Positions 44,080-55,988 are shown, counted from the first letter of the stretch. The stretch: DNA of 64,000 bases from Limnephilus marmoratus (GCA_917880885.1 OU862908.1:11271501-11335500), one strand, 5' to 3'. A program made the numbers and translations. Notes: generated by a model not told the origin, from the sequence alone.

Positions 44080-45110
44080 GAAGCGTTGCATGTATTAGAG
44101 TGAACAGCGATTTTACGGGATGGTTTGACATCACAAAAGGTGTTAAACAAGGCTGCGTAATGTCACCGTGGTTATTCAATCTATACATGGATAATTGTAT
44201 GCAAGAATTGAAAGAGATGGGTTTGGGCGCGAAATTGAGTAATCTGGAAGTATGTTGCCTGTTGTATGCTGTTGATGCGGTGCTGATTTCTAACATTATG
44301 GAAGATCTACAGTCTCTCGTGTCTAGGATGAACGAAGTATGTATGAAGAATGAGTTAATGATGAATGTAAGTCTAAAGTCATGGTATTTGAAAGAGAGAG
44401 TATGAAAACAATGTGCAAAACAAAACAAATATAGTTGTGAATGATGAGTATTTGGAGCAGGTGGATGAGTTTGTGTACTTGGGAAGTATGTTTACGAGAG
44501 ATGGAAGGCCTGACAGAGATATCGAAAGAAGGGTAAATGCAGGCAACTCTATTAATGGAGGACTGAACGCCGTTGGCGCCAACAAAAAACTGTCCAAAGA
44601 AGCGAAGTTAGCCGTCCAAAATGGAGTGCTGGTACCTACCCTGATGTATGGCAGTGAGGCATGGAACTGGCAGAGGAAGGATGGAAGTAGACTGAATGCT
44701 GTAGAAATGAGATCCCTGAGGCGTATGTGCGGTAAAACCATGTTCGATCGTGTGAGAAATGTGGAGATCCGCGAAGAATGCAAGGCTGATGTAAGCATGA
44801 TGAGTAAGATTAAGAAAGGGACGCTCAGATGGTTTGGGCATGTAGAGCGAAAGAACGAGGAAAGTAGTGTAAGGAGAATATATGACGCAAATATGAATGG
44901 AAGAAGAAGTCGGGGACGCCCGAGGAAGACATGGCACGACCAAGTGAATCAGATACTTGAGTCGGGCCATGTGAAGAGTCGGAATAATAGAAGAGCATGT
45001 ATGCGGCGATGTATGAATGTGAATGAGGCAAGGAGTGTGTGCCAAGATCGAGTTGTTTGGCGGTCCGTTCTCTCTGCCTACCCCTGCGGGGAAACGGCGT
45101 GATGGTTAGT
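44080..45110 (+). pseudogene. RTE-like LINE relic, reverse transcriptase C-terminal half
   Basis: The frame 44100-44405 has TKGVKQGCVMSPWLFNLYMDNCM and LLYAVDAVLIS, where the catalytic Y-A-D-D has become Y-A-V-D. After two frame changes near 44360-44430, the frame 44413-45102 (229 codons) reads EYLEQVDEFVYLGSMFTRDGRPD, LMYGSEAWNWQRKD, RWFGHVER and RRACMRRCMNV. The 5' part and endonuclease are absent. The 3' end GGCGTGATGGTTAGTTA matches the inverse of 20098. RTE assignment is by resemblance. It cannot be active. Confidence 0.8.
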
Positions 45111-45706
45111 TAGTTATTTAACCTAATGTAACCTATTTAAACAGATCTATTCATTACTTTTAATGATTTTTCAAAGCAGGTATTGAGGTTGCATGATTCT
45201 GAGTTGTCGGTTACCATTATTATTATAGTACCTACCGGCAAAAAGAAAGTAGTAGTAATAAGCGAATAAGAGGCATTGGAAAATACATGTTTTAGGTGCA
45301 AAATTTCATCATTAGTAAGTACAAGATAATATTTATAACATCACCTTAATATTATAATTAAACGTACTGATTGTTGGTGCATGGGTAATGCACGTGGGTA
45401 TATGAAAAATTCCTGCGTAATGCGTAACTTTATTCAAGTTCAATGCACTTTTAATTTTCAAAATTGGAACTTATTATTATATCAGACAAACGATAAAGAA
45501 GAAAAATAATTTTATTAATTAATAATTCGATATTCGAAATACACATTTGTTTTTTCTTTGAGTAAAACAATTATCAGAATATAGGTAATATCTATTTAAA
45601 TGCCCCTTACTATTATACATGTTTTAAATTTTACACATCTGATAAACAACTATAAACGTATTGTAAATGGTTTTTTACCTGTTTTCGAATAACCGTAGAA
45701 ACAATA
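45111..45706. other. No recognised feature
   Basis: AT-rich; nothing recognised. Confidence 0.5.
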
Positions 45707-46140
45707 CCGCCGCCGCCCCGGGAACCATTTATTGGATATAACCTCTCTGCCATACATAGGTCACCCATAGTGGTTGGCTATGTTTGATGACTTAGAAGGG
45801 GTGCTCGGATTCATGGGATGAGGTTTGCCTATGTCTTGGCGGCGGATATGTCTGCCCACTTACCAGTGGCGGGCCGGATCGACAGAGACTGATTGACGGA
45901 AGTCTTTTGACCTCTCCAACCGGACTCTCTCAGTCCATCACCTTGCATCGTATCTGGAGGGATGGATTTATACGTCTGACACTCCTGGACACACTGACCC
46001 CAGATTCCTACCCACCCATAATATTTCCCCTTCCCAGAACTTCCTCTCCTTCATTACCATAAAAATACCCTACACACAGCATCCACTATGATAACAAAGG
46101 CCCTCAGGGAAAATATTTTCCTCAGCTCCACAATCCCGTA
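45707..46140 (+). mobile_element. SINE-like element S1, long copy, plus strand
   Basis: The head CCGCCGCCCCGGGAACCATT and the TTATTGGATATAACC region, the extended middle (CTTTTGACCTCTCC, GGACACACTGACCCCAGATT) and the 3' block (CACACAGCATCC, GGCCCTCAGGGAAAATATTT), ending near CAAAAGTAAAAAAGG. It is collinear with 791-1214. Confidence 0.75.
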
Positions 46141-46259
46141 TGGAGCAAAAGTAAAAAAGGTTTCCGTACCTATTTAAACACTATTATATGCTAAACTTTG
46201 TGACCCTTTCCCGATAAACACAATGAGGAAAAGTGCATGTATGCACATAATATGAAATA

Positions 46260-46440
46260 ACACAAAATTTGTGTGAAATGTCATTGCAGAAGAGGGATTT
46301 CATTTTAATGAACGCAGTTCTTGCTCCTTCAATTCTGCACCTAACTTCTACATCTGGGTCAAGAGTCTCCGTGAGAATACTGCCGAGGTATCTAAATCTT
46401 TCCACTTTTCCGACATTGCAACCATTTAACTGTATCACTG
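46260..46440 (-). pseudogene. LINE fragment, reverse transcriptase C-terminal motif
   Basis: Minus-strand frame with VERFRYLGSILTETLDPDVEVRCRIEGARTAFIKMKSLFCN, the segment after the RT palm in many insect LINEs. It is short, with no start or continuation, and differs in sequence from the RTE-like relic next door. Confidence 0.6.
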
Positions 46441-46550
46441 ATTCAGAGTGATCTATATTTATGATATTTACTACAATAAATCAGTCTGTTGAAGCAACTT
46501 GTACAATGATCACCATATTGAACTCTCAGTGCATTTAATATCGACTCTGT

Positions 46551-46671
46551 TAAGAGGAAACCAGAGAAAACCGGAAACATGTCATTTTGAAATCAAATTT
46601 TAGACGTATTGCCTCTTTTCCACAAAAGAATATAAATTGATTTCGAAAGATGGTTCTTTTATCTAGTAAAC
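46551..46671 (-). repeat. Dispersed repeat D2, copy 2
   Basis: Inverse match to 31807-31930; begins TAAGAGGAAACCAGAGAAAA. Confidence 0.75.
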
Positions 46672-47290
46672 GCTGAAATATCATATAAGATAAAACAAAA
46701 ATTTACAAATATTATGTTATTATTATGTGCACCAAATTAGCACCATTTTGAGGTTGTGTTTATTGTTCACCTCAACTCTAATTGAGCGACCTATAACTGT
46801 AATGACAAAGAGAGACAATGAATAGAATTCCATAAAATTAGCTACATTACAGACATATTCACAATTTTAAAGGCTGCTGAGTTTCTCTTGGTAATCTCCC
46901 ATTTTATTACAATCATATAAATGAAATAACGACCAATCGTAACGGGGGAAATTATCAATGGACAGAATCATCTGAAACTCTCTAGTATTCAATTATGATC
47001 AATATGATCGTTATGGCTTCGAAACCTCTCCCTCTTTCTCATAAAAGACGCACGTGACAGAAAGAGATGTAGCAACCGATCTCTTAGCGGCAGGATCCTG
47101 TACTCTGATTTTATGACGCACATACGTAGGATTGTGTGTATTGGTGCATATGTTTACACTTCCGACTAGGATTTCCTTAAAAAATCATCAATGAGAAACA
47201 GCCGTTTTGTCTTGCTTACGCCTACTTGCTGTATTTAGTGGGAAAAGGACAACAGTTTGTTTAGTGTTAACCCCTCAGGCTAATTTGTTC
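46672..47290. other. No recognised feature
   Basis: Nothing recognised. Confidence 0.5.
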
Positions 47291-47579
47291 GGTTTTCGGA
47301 CAAAGGGTTATTTTATTTTATTTTATTTTTTATTTTATTTTTATTTTGCAGAAACAAACAGTACATTATTACATAATGGGAAATAGTTACAAAGTTATAG
47401 AATTAATACAATAATTGGTACCAATGACATGTCTCTGTTATATACTTATGTTTTTGTGAGATAAATAATACATTATACCTAAATTAAATTAATAAATTAT
47501 TGAAGGAGAGGGGTGTGTGAGAGTGTTTGTATGTGTGAAGGTGCGCGTGAGGGTGTGTGGATGTGTGTGGATGTGTGTA

Positions 47580-50426
47580 TTATGTGTGCGAGTTCAGTGT
47601 GCTAAAAATGTTTTTCTTAAATAGAGGGAGGGAATCAAAAAATATATCGGTATTTGTGGTTTTTTGAATTGAGTTGAATCTTTGAAGGATGCGCGAAATG
47701 GGGGAGTTGGCCGCAGCGTTCGTATTATTACTAGTTGTGTAAAAAAGGTTGGTGTGGCGAGTTCTTTTAGAAGGGATGTTAAAATTTATTTGAGATAGAA
47801 GTTCTGGGCAGTCTATTTCGTTATGTATTATTTTATGGAGAAATGTCATGTCAGCTACCGTTCGCCTGGATTTTAGGGATTGGAGAGTGCCGATGTAATT
47901 ATTGTTGTATTTATAACCGAGATACTTAATAAATTTATTTTGTATGCGCTCTATGCTATTGACGTATTGGGTGTATTTGGGATTCCAGACAGGCGATGCA
48001 AATTCCAGTGTACTTCTGACTAGTGAGGAGTAAAGCATTACTAGAGTATGTGGATTTCTAAATAATTTACTCAGACGTAGTATGAAACCCAACATTTTGT
48101 AAGATCTATCAGTGATTGAATCAATGTGCGTATTAAATATAAGTTTACTGTCTAAATAGACTCCAAGGTCCTTACATTCATTTTTTGAGATCACGGGTTC
48201 ATCGCAGAGTGAATATGAAAAGTTAATTATGTGCTTGTTTCTAGTAAAGGACATAGTGTGGCATTTAGAAACATTGAGGTCTAAATAGTTAGCTGTGCAA
48301 TAGTTGCAGAGCCTATCTAAGTCACTTTGTAGCTCTTTACAGTCCGATAGAGAGCGAACCGTTTTGTAAATTTTCATATCATCTGCAAACAATAAAAATT
48401 TAGAGTGTTGGAAACATGAGCCTATGTCGTTTAAGTATATATTAAAGAAGAGCGGACCAAGGTGGGAACCCTGAGGGACACCCGAGGTTACATTGATTAT
48501 TTTGGATAAAACTCCATTTATTGAGACAACTTGACTACGATTGCTAATGTATGATTTAATCCATCTAAACAAGTCACCGTGTATTCCAAGACGAGTGAGT
48601 TTATTTAACAGAATTGAGTGGATAACGCGGTCGAAAGCCTTTGAGAAGTCGGTGTACATAGCATCGACCTGCACCCTTTCGTCCATATTGCTCTGCAAAT
48701 AGTTGACAAATAGGGCAAGGTTAGATGTTGTAGACCGATATTTCATGAATCCGTGTTGGTTCTGTGAAATTGTTGTAGTGATAGTTGGGTAAAGTTGGTC
48801 GTAAACGATTTTTTCAAGAATTTTACTTAAGATGGGAAGTTGAGAGATAGGTCTGTAATTTGTTACGTCATGTTTGTCACCCTTTTTAAAGATGGGAGTT
48901 ATTACGGCAGACTTCCACTTATGAGGAAACGTACCTTCACTTAATGATTTTTTGAAAATTGCACTGACCGGAGGAGTTATATATTTACTACAATTACGTA
49001 TGAAGATACCAGGCAAACTATCTAAACCAGGTCCTTTGTTAATATCAATGGATGATAGATATTTGTAGGTAATATCGTCGTTGATTGTAATTGAGGATAT
49101 AGCTATGTTATTCAGCGGATCAGATTCATGAACATCAGATGATAAATTTTGGGTGTGATCAGTGAAGACGGTAGAGAAATAATCGGCAAATAGATCGGTA
49201 ATCTCCTTACTATTGTGTGCGATTCTTGAGCCATATGTTAGGTGTTCAGGTATGGAAGGAGATTTTCTTTGCGTTTTGACAAAGCTCCATATTTTTTTTA
49301 CATTATTTTGTATGGCATGTTCTAAGTGTGAAATATAATTGTGGTATGTGAGAGTAGCGATTTTCTTTTGACGTTTACGGAGCAGTGAAAAGGTTTGGTA
49401 ATCTAGTGGGTTCTTGTGGCGTTTCCAGGCTCGAAAGAATTTGAGCTTTTCTTTTGTAATATTGATAAGAGCCGATGAGTACCACGTTGGGAATGTGTTT
49501 GTTTTCAGAATTTTCTTTGGAACAAAGTTATCAATTAAGGCGTCAATGATTAAGTAAAAGCTGTTAACCGCCGTGTTGACGTCTTGTGCGTTTAAGACAG
49601 AAGACCAGTCAGTTTTTGACAGAGCATTGTTGACTAGGTCATAGTTGACTTTATTGAATAATTTGATCGTTTGGGGTTGGGAAGTAGTTGTAGGGACGTG
49701 AATATTAAGTTCAACTATTAGGGATATGTGATGTGTGTCCTCCTGAACCAGAGGGGAGTCGGCAGGAGAGACGCAGACTATGGTGTTACAGAGCACTAGG
49801 TCAAGTGTTCTACCGTGCCTATTTGGTATGTGGTTGTATTGTTTTAAATCTGAATAAGATAGACAGTTAAGGAGGGTAGTGGAGCAAAGGTCAGTACCGC
49901 GGGGATGATGTGTGGTGTTCCAACTGATATTAGGCATGTTGTAATCTCCAATTAAAAGGAATATATCATTTGGATAGTTTGTGGTTAGATCGGATATTCT
50001 GGACGTATGACTGTTGAGAAGAGATAATCGCTGAGTGTTTGATAGCTTTGGACCGACTCCGGGTAAGTACGAACAACAGATGTGAATATTAAATATGCGA
50101 CGTTTTGGGTCTCTTAGTACTATTGAAATCCAAATGTCCTCAGCTTCCGAGCTCCATGACTCGTGTGAATGTACAGTAAATTTTTTTTTAATACCAATTG
50201 CGACACCACCTCCTTTGGTTTTACCCGTGAGGGACGTGTCTCTGTCTTTTCTGTAAATATTGTACCTGGAGTCGAAGAGCTCGTTATCAGATATACTGTC
50301 TACTAACCAAGTTTCAGTAATTAAAATTATATCGAATTCATTTATCAGAACATTGTGATAAAACTCGTTCGTTTTAGTACAAAGGCCACGTGCATTTTGG
50401 TAAAAAATTATTATTTTTTCAGACAT
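47580..50426 (-). CDS. LINE ORF2: AP-type endonuclease and reverse transcriptase
   Basis: 948 codons. The endonuclease occupies about residues 1-230: FYQNARGL (N), ILITETWL (E), GGGVAIGI, LIGDYNMPNISW (D-x-N), GRTLDLVLCN and DTHHISL (terminal His). The RT spans about 430-780: WKSAVITPIFKKGDKHDVTNYRPIS, QHGFMKYRSTTSNL, AMYTDFSKAFDRV, SGVPQGSHLGPLFFNIYLNDI (about 645) and catalytic FADD (about 680). The C-terminal SPVWNPKYTQYVNSIERIQNKFIKYL is typical of the Jockey/CR1 group. No internal stops or missing catalytic residues were seen, so the protein may be functional. The exact clade is not determined. Confidence 0.9.
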   Translation of the reverse strand: MSEKIIIFYQNARGLCTKTNEFYHNVLINEFDIILITETWLVDSISDNELFDSRYNIYRKDRDTSLTGKTKGGGVAIGIKKKFTVHSHESWSSEAEDIWISIVLRDPKRRIFNIHICCSYLPGVGPKLSNTQRLSLLNSHTSRISDLTTNYPNDIFLLIGDYNMPNISWNTTHHPRGTDLCSTTLLNCLSYSDLKQYNHIPNRHGRTLDLVLCNTIVCVSPADSPLVQEDTHHISLIVELNIHVPTTTSQPQTIKLFNKVNYDLVNNALSKTDWSSVLNAQDVNTAVNSFYLIIDALIDNFVPKKILKTNTFPTWYSSALINITKEKLKFFRAWKRHKNPLDYQTFSLLRKRQKKIATLTYHNYISHLEHAIQNNVKKIWSFVKTQRKSPSIPEHLTYGSRIAHNSKEITDLFADYFSTVFTDHTQNLSSDVHESDPLNNIAISSITINDDITYKYLSSIDINKGPGLDSLPGIFIRNCSKYITPPVSAIFKKSLSEGTFPHKWKSAVITPIFKKGDKHDVTNYRPISQLPILSKILEKIVYDQLYPTITTTISQNQHGFMKYRSTTSNLALFVNYLQSNMDERVQVDAMYTDFSKAFDRVIHSILLNKLTRLGIHGDLFRWIKSYISNRSQVVSINGVLSKIINVTSGVPQGSHLGPLFFNIYLNDIGSCFQHSKFLLFADDMKIYKTVRSLSDCKELQSDLDRLCNYCTANYLDLNVSKCHTMSFTRNKHIINFSYSLCDEPVISKNECKDLGVYLDSKLIFNTHIDSITDRSYKMLGFILRLSKLFRNPHTLVMLYSSLVRSTLEFASPVWNPKYTQYVNSIERIQNKFIKYLGYKYNNNYIGTLQSLKSRRTVADMTFLHKIIHNEIDCPELLSQINFNIPSKRTRHTNLFYTTSNNTNAAANSPISRILQRFNSIQKTTNTDIFFDSLPLFKKNIFSTLNSHT

Positions 50427-50679
50427 TGGAGAATGAAGTAAATTACCGATTTATTATTGTTTGCCACAAGTCCACTGGAATATGCATTCGGCGAGTGTAT
50501 CGCTGGATAATATACTGAATGTGCAAGTGTGTAGGTATGGTTGTTGAACATTTTAGCTGTTGATACCGATAGAATGAATGTGTTGTTATGATGTGTTGTG
50601 TGCGCTGGAGTAAAGGGTAGGTAATTATGATTTAATGAAATATAAGTGAAGTGGATAGGAAGGGTAGAAGTTTTTATAG

Positions 50680-51453
50680 TTATACCAGGTTTGATAATTG
50701 CGCAGGGCAAGTTATCAGGATTGCAGGAGAGGTTTCGTTCTTTCTTATGTAAATCTTGGCGTTTCGCACCCATAAAAAACTAAAGTTATTAGCGATTTTA
50801 AACTCTTTCGCGGACCGTAATAAATATTTATTTCTTCTTGTGAGATGGTCGTTAATAAATATTTTTCCTCCGACTAAACCTATACTACTGCAATTGAGTC
50901 CCTTCTTCATCTTGATGGCAGCAATCAATTCGTCCTTCAATTTCTTGCTAGCAAATTTGGCCACAATGTTTCGGGGGCGGGGGTCACGGGGGGTAACAGG
51001 TCCAGGACCATCGGGTGGAGGATGTTGGCGTATTTTCACCCTGCTGGCGTAAAGAATATCTTCTCTGTTTATTGTATATCCCACGTTGGTTGCAACTTTT
51101 AAAATGGTGTCAGCAAGGTCCTCGTTGTTTTTTTCTGGGATTCCGAAGATTTCAATATTATTTTCGAGCAGCTGTTGGTCGTGGTTACTATTCCTTATGT
51201 CGAGGTGATTTACGATTTTCTTGAGATCAGCAATCTCGCCTTCAAGCCTAACTGACTTTGTTTTTTCTTCTTTAAGATGAAGGTCCATAGTTTTTAGTTT
51301 TCCTTCGTAGTCGTCGATTTTTTTTGACATAAAATCTATTGTCTTTATGAGGTCCCGGATTTCAGATTTAAAAGACATTTGAAAGTTTTCGAATTTTAGA
51401 TCAATGTGCTTTAATAATTCGGAGTCATCGGACTGCAACTTCTTAGGAGGCAT
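50680..51453 (-). CDS. LINE ORF1 protein, coiled coil plus FP-like C-terminal domain
   Basis: 257 codons. Residues about 10-95 are rich in heptad-type Leu/Ile with charged residues (LKHIDLKFENFQMSF...LEGEIADLKKIVNHLD) and should form a coiled coil. Residues about 100-250 (NNIEIFGIPEKNNEDL, DILYASRVK, IVAKFASKKLKDELIAA, GGKIFINDHLTRRNKYLLRSAKEF, FLWVRNAKIYIRKNE) resemble the nucleic-acid-binding domain shared by many insect LINE ORF1 proteins and the baculovirus FP protein. The role is RNA binding and RNP assembly by analogy. No CCHC zinc knuckle is present. It lies 253 bp upstream of ORF2 on the same strand. Confidence 0.8.
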   Translation of the reverse strand: MPPKKLQSDDSELLKHIDLKFENFQMSFKSEIRDLIKTIDFMSKKIDDYEGKLKTMDLHLKEEKTKSVRLEGEIADLKKIVNHLDIRNSNHDQQLLENNIEIFGIPEKNNEDLADTILKVATNVGYTINREDILYASRVKIRQHPPPDGPGPVTPRDPRPRNIVAKFASKKLKDELIAAIKMKKGLNCSSIGLVGGKIFINDHLTRRNKYLLRSAKEFKIANNFSFLWVRNAKIYIRKNETSPAILITCPAQLSNLV

Positions 51454-51640
51454 TGCAAATTGTTAGAATATTTTAGAAGTTGTTTATGTCAATCACGGCC
51501 AATAAGAGAGGGCGGTGGCAGCAATAAGCCAATAACAAGGCTGCGAGAACAAATGGCGGCGATTACACCCAATCACAGCTGTCAAAACGAGGATGACAGG
51601 TAGATTTGCAGGAGTCACTGATATAAGGTTAGAAATTATA

Positions 51641-52160
51641 ATTTTGTGTTTGAATTTAAAGCAAGTTATTCTGCACAGAGAACGTGAATAACAGTTTCAC
51701 TTATGGATTCCACTAAGCTCTATTCGTTTTACTGGAACTGGATTGAGATGATATAGAAATGAACAGTTTTAACAGTTAACACAATAAGCGTAATTTGAAC
51801 AGGTATAATGTACATGTATTATTATAGGTTATAGTTTCGATATATAGGTCTCATAGAAATCGCTGTGTCTTCCTTACTATAATGTTTATAAATATGATCT
51901 AAACGGCGTTAAAAAGAGAAAACAACACGCTTTATATTCAAATCTAAAAATTAACCAAAAAATATTTAACATGAACACCTTTATGAATACAAAGTTTCCT
52001 GCGGTTATTTGAAAAAAAAAAAATTGCGAATTTTTTATTAATTACTTTTACATGAAATGACAAAAAAGTGAGTTGATGATAACGTTTATACCTAATACTC
52101 GTACATTTGCGTAATAAAAGATGTTGTGCGTTTTTATTTTTGAAGTGATAACTTATTTAG
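51641..52160. other. No recognised feature
   Basis: Contains the inverted partner (about 51839-51876) of the 38-bp match at 2999-3036. Otherwise unrecognised. Confidence 0.45.
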
Positions 52161-52342
52161 CATCGTCGTGATTTGAAACTCGATGAAACGAAAAAGCGAC
52201 ACTAAAAAGAAACAAACACATAGGTACATCTAAAGGATTTAGCCTACGAGAGAATGAGATAGAATAATAGGTCTCCTGTTTGTGCGGTGCTTCGTAGCCT
52301 CCCCATTTATGTCTACTTTAGTTTTCTAAAGATTTCACTCCT
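52161..52342 (+). repeat. Dispersed repeat D1, copy 2
   Basis: Same orientation match to 14438-14614. Confidence 0.8.
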
Positions 52343-53109
52343 ATCAGCACCTTTCAAAAACAGTGTTTAATTTTCGGAGGCGTCAGAAATATTTCATTTA
52401 TTTGGATTTTATTGCAAAGTCGAAATATTTTGACCTTACGACCAAATAGGTTCGACGCCTGAATAGTTAAAGCTAATCGAAAAGTTTTTACAGTTGTTCG
52501 AAAAGTTTTACTTTTATTGTGTTATTTTTATTTTATTAAAAATGAACATTTTTCAGTCACTCTTAAATTCACTTTTCTGAGATTGAATAGCAAGTTTGAC
52601 ACATGCTGTATACAAGCAATTCATATGTGTGAGTACTGCTAACATTTACAGCGATATCTATACGTCTGTATTTACTACTTCAGTCGATTTTCGATCTAAT
52701 ATTGGACCATAATATTTACTTTAGAAAAAGGTGAAGGTAAACAAAAATGGATGTAGTCATCGACCAAGTATTTGCACCTCTACTCTACTGTAGAAGTTGG
52801 TAGAACCTCATAAAAATATAGTGTCTAAAAATGATAACGAATCAATTTGATATCGTCGTGAAATAATAAAAATTCAACGGTACAGACGCTAGCGTATTAA
52901 TACTATCTGATCAGATTCGAAACCTCGCGACATTTTGCACAACCTACAATATTTATTTACAAAACAAATTGATTAATTTTAATATCGAAGTCAAAACGAT
53001 TTTTTCGCATAAAATAAAATTGTTTGAGGAATGTAAGCATGTGTGTATTTGTGTTACTTTCTCAATTAAAACATTGTTTTTCTTCTTTTTTTCATGGTCT
53101 TTAAAACAG
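52343..53109. other. No recognised feature
   Basis: AT-rich; nothing recognised. Confidence 0.5.
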
Positions 53110-53838
53110 TTTTTTTTTACAATAGGAGGAAAATAGTTCCACACAGGAGGAAAATAGTTCCCATTACGGCCTATGTCATCTTAGAGGATGTGTGCGGGGT
53201 ATTTTTAAGGAAAGGAGGGAGAGGAAGTTCTCGGAAGGAAAAAATATGAGGGGTGGGTAGGAATCTGAGGGTCGGTGTCCAGGAGCTACGGACGTATGAA
53301 TCATTTCAAAATGTGTAGTTTCCCTCCGGGCCTATGTCATCTTAGGGGATGTGTGAAGGTCTTTAAGAAAAGGAAGGAGAGGAAGCTCTAGGAAGGAAAA
53401 AGATAAGAGGGTTGGGTAGGAATCTGAGGGTCAGTGTGTTCAGGAGTGACGGACGTACAAAACATGTTCCCACTGTGATACTAGGCGATGTTTCCAGAGT
53501 CTTGCTATAGATGCCAAAAGGTCTCCCTCAACCGGTTTCTCTCGACTAGTTGGACGACGTAGTTGGCGGGCAGACGCATCCACCTCCAAGACAAACTTTA
53601 CCCCTGTGTACCCGGGCACCATCCATTCATCTTCCCATTGTGATACGAGGCGATGATTCGAGATGATACGAGGCGATGTTGCTGGAGACGTCAAAAGGTC
53701 TCCCTCAATCAGTCTCTCCCGATCAGGGCTACGACGCAGTTATGTACCCGGGCACCCCTGCTTACTCCTGGGATGACCTATGGCAGAGGTATTGGTTATC
53801 CAATAAATGATTACCCAAACCTTCCTCCCAAATTGGAG
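53110..53838 (-). mobile_element. SINE-like element S1 with internal duplications
   Basis: T run at 53110. The tail-proximal block (CCTATGTCATCTTAG...GGGTAGGAATCTGAGGGTC) occurs twice (about 53160-53280 and 53330-53440). The head-proximal block (GTGATACTAGGCGATG, AAAAGGTCTCCCTCAA, ACCCGGGCACC) also occurs twice (about 53470-53620 and 53637-53760). It ends CCAATAAATGATTACCC and CTCCCAAATTGG. The duplicated blocks have diverged, so this is an older event than that at 10761-11192. Confidence 0.7.
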
Positions 53839-54934
53839 TACCATCTGGTAGTAGGTACTCCTACCTACGTAAGTACCTTATTATTTTGATTTTCGAATCG
53901 AACAATTCGAAATACGAAATAAAATAACGCATTTATCTGATTTATGACTAGATAATCAATCACAATATTATCTCCACTTCGTACAAAAAAACTTTCATTG
54001 TTAATGTTTATGCTCCAATCCACGTAACCGCTGCAGGTAATTACGTAATAATAAACAATTAAATAATTAATAGGCCGTTGGCTAACGCATTTACGATCGC
54101 CAGTGCGTAAATTAAACGGCTCTGCTTGAAATAAAAACCTTATATTAAATAAAATATACTTACTTTTATACAAAAGGGAACCGTTCTTTCAAACATGTTT
54201 GCTGTTTTATATGTGGCGGTTAGTTGGTTATATTATTATTTATAAATGCTCGAACGCAGGTTATATCGAGTTAATCCGCGTTAGGTTAAGTTTGCAGAAT
54301 TGAAAATGTTTAAACGATTTCATTATGTACATTTTCAGAACATTTTATTTTGATAATGTTTGGTTTTACTTCGAAATTGACATGGTTGTTATTGTTTTGC
54401 GTGGTGAAAATATGAGCGGGAAGTTGTGAATGTGAATATTGGAAGATGCTATGCTAAAGTCACCTTTAATGTTTAACCAAACTTTTAATAAACAGAAAAT
54501 TGATACACAGATAATGGTAATGAATAAATGACAAACGTAAAATGTCTCAATGTTATGTAAAGACTTTAAAAATACAAGGACCGATTTCATAGTATATTGT
54601 ATATATCAAAAGCAACTTACCAAAAAGTGATCAGGAGTTCTCCTTTTTGTCAAAAGGTGAAACAGAAATCCAAAATAATTCACAAAGAAACAAACGAAAA
54701 TCGCAAAACGAACAAAAGAGCGCGCTTTCCTGCGTCGTTGAATAGAAAATTTTGTTTGTCAAAATATTATTATTGTCTATGGCCAACAAGCGTACGGCAG
54801 GCGTTTGACGATGCAGGCGAACGAACGCGCGGATTTAACCAGACTGACTTGCCGCCAAACGAGTAGTGTTCAAATACAAACACAGAGGGCAAGTCTGGAC
54901 GCAAAACAAAATACATGCGAGCAAAAAGGCACTC
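53839..54934. other. No recognised gene
   Basis: AT-rich in the first half. From about 54720 the sequence is richer in CG dinucleotides, leading to the TATA-like site at 54935. Confidence 0.4.
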
Positions 54935-54965
54935 TATAAAAGGGGCAAATCATTACGTCTAAATT
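54935..54965 (+). promoter_or_regulatory. Candidate TATA promoter
   Basis: TATAAAAGGGGC is a strong match to the TATA box. A start site would be expected about 25-30 bp downstream, near 54965. No downstream ORF or exon is recognised, so the transcript is unknown; it could belong to an unrecognised mobile element. Confidence 0.35.
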
Positions 54966-55988
54966 CGCTACCAGCAGTGTTTGTCATTACGAGTTTTTGT
55001 CTGTTTGCTTACTTTACTCGATAGTACCAAAAAGGCGCGCGCACAGCGCATGTATTCGAAATTTGGGATATCTGACAGATGACATAAACAAACGATGATA
55101 AATAAAACAAGATTGTAAACAATTATAGGTTTCTCTTATATCAGCTGACATATTCCTTATGTCCTTATTGACCGGTTTCGGGATGAAACCAGTTTTATTT
55201 TATAACTTTAAATAATATCCGCTCAATTGCAAGGGCCGTATGATGCCGTTGCTTTATGCTGCGTTTTACAAGGCTGCAGATCGATATCGTCTTTTAGCAG
55301 GCTTTGTTGGGTGCACGCAGTGGCTGCCAACAAAGGTAAACAAATGACAATCCGCCACAAGCTATCAAACATCTATACACATTAATTCTCATTGATTAAC
55401 ATCATTATTATACTCTACAAAAATACAGCAAATAATTATACTAAGCTTAAGCATCTAGCTACTCGTACCTACCTAATTGGCATTCTTGACTTTTTGCACA
55501 GAGTGCGAGTGCATTGTCATTTTCAACGTAATTGCCTGGACTTTTTGCGGAGTTTTTCGAAATCAGATGTAGATAGTAAATTTATTTTTATTTTTAACGG
55601 CAAGTATTCAAAATTTCATCAAGAAGTATTAAAACCTGCAGGAATGGGAAAGGGGGATGTCGAGGTTTTCGAAAACTCACGTAGACAGTCATCTTCCTAT
55701 TTTTTAAGGTCAAGTATGCAAAATTCCATCAATCTGATAACAAAACTGTAGATTTGTATAAAAAACAAAGTCACGTTAGTCGCCCGTCCGCCACTCCGCT
55801 CCTCTATAATATATGTAGGTACCTACAACAATTATCTACCTACTGGCAACTATCTACTTTCAGGAATTTAAAATTTTATTCAAATATTGGAACACAGAAA
55901 CAAAAAGTACACAATAACACTTTTTCATTCCTCCCTTTACTTCTGCTGTTTGAGCCATATCATTCAATTAGTTGTCATCTCTATCTTT
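54966..55988. other. No recognised gene; possible Helitron 5' fragment
   Basis: At 55757, TATAAAAAACAAAGTCACG resembles the 5' end of the Helitron starting at 55989 and may be a truncated second copy. The rest is unrecognised. Confidence 0.4.

Larger units (their letters stand above)
47300..51640 (-). mobile_element. Non-LTR retrotransposon, near-complete, both ORFs open
   Basis: A minus-strand element with ORF1 (51453-50680), a ~250-bp gap, ORF2 (50426-47580), a GT/CA-rich 3' UTR and an (AAAAT)n tail seen as TTATTTTATTTTATTT at about 47308-47350. Upstream of ORF1 the minus strand carries GCCGCCATTTG (about 51550-51560), which resembles the YY1-type site of LINE promoters. The 5' boundary and target duplication were not identified; 51640 is approximate. 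Intact long frames suggest a recent insertion. Confidence 0.85.

Noticed and set aside
50680..51453. Baculovirus-derived gene, because of similarity to the FP protein
   Set aside because: The domain is common in insect LINE ORF1 proteins, and the frame sits in the right place and strand before ORF2.
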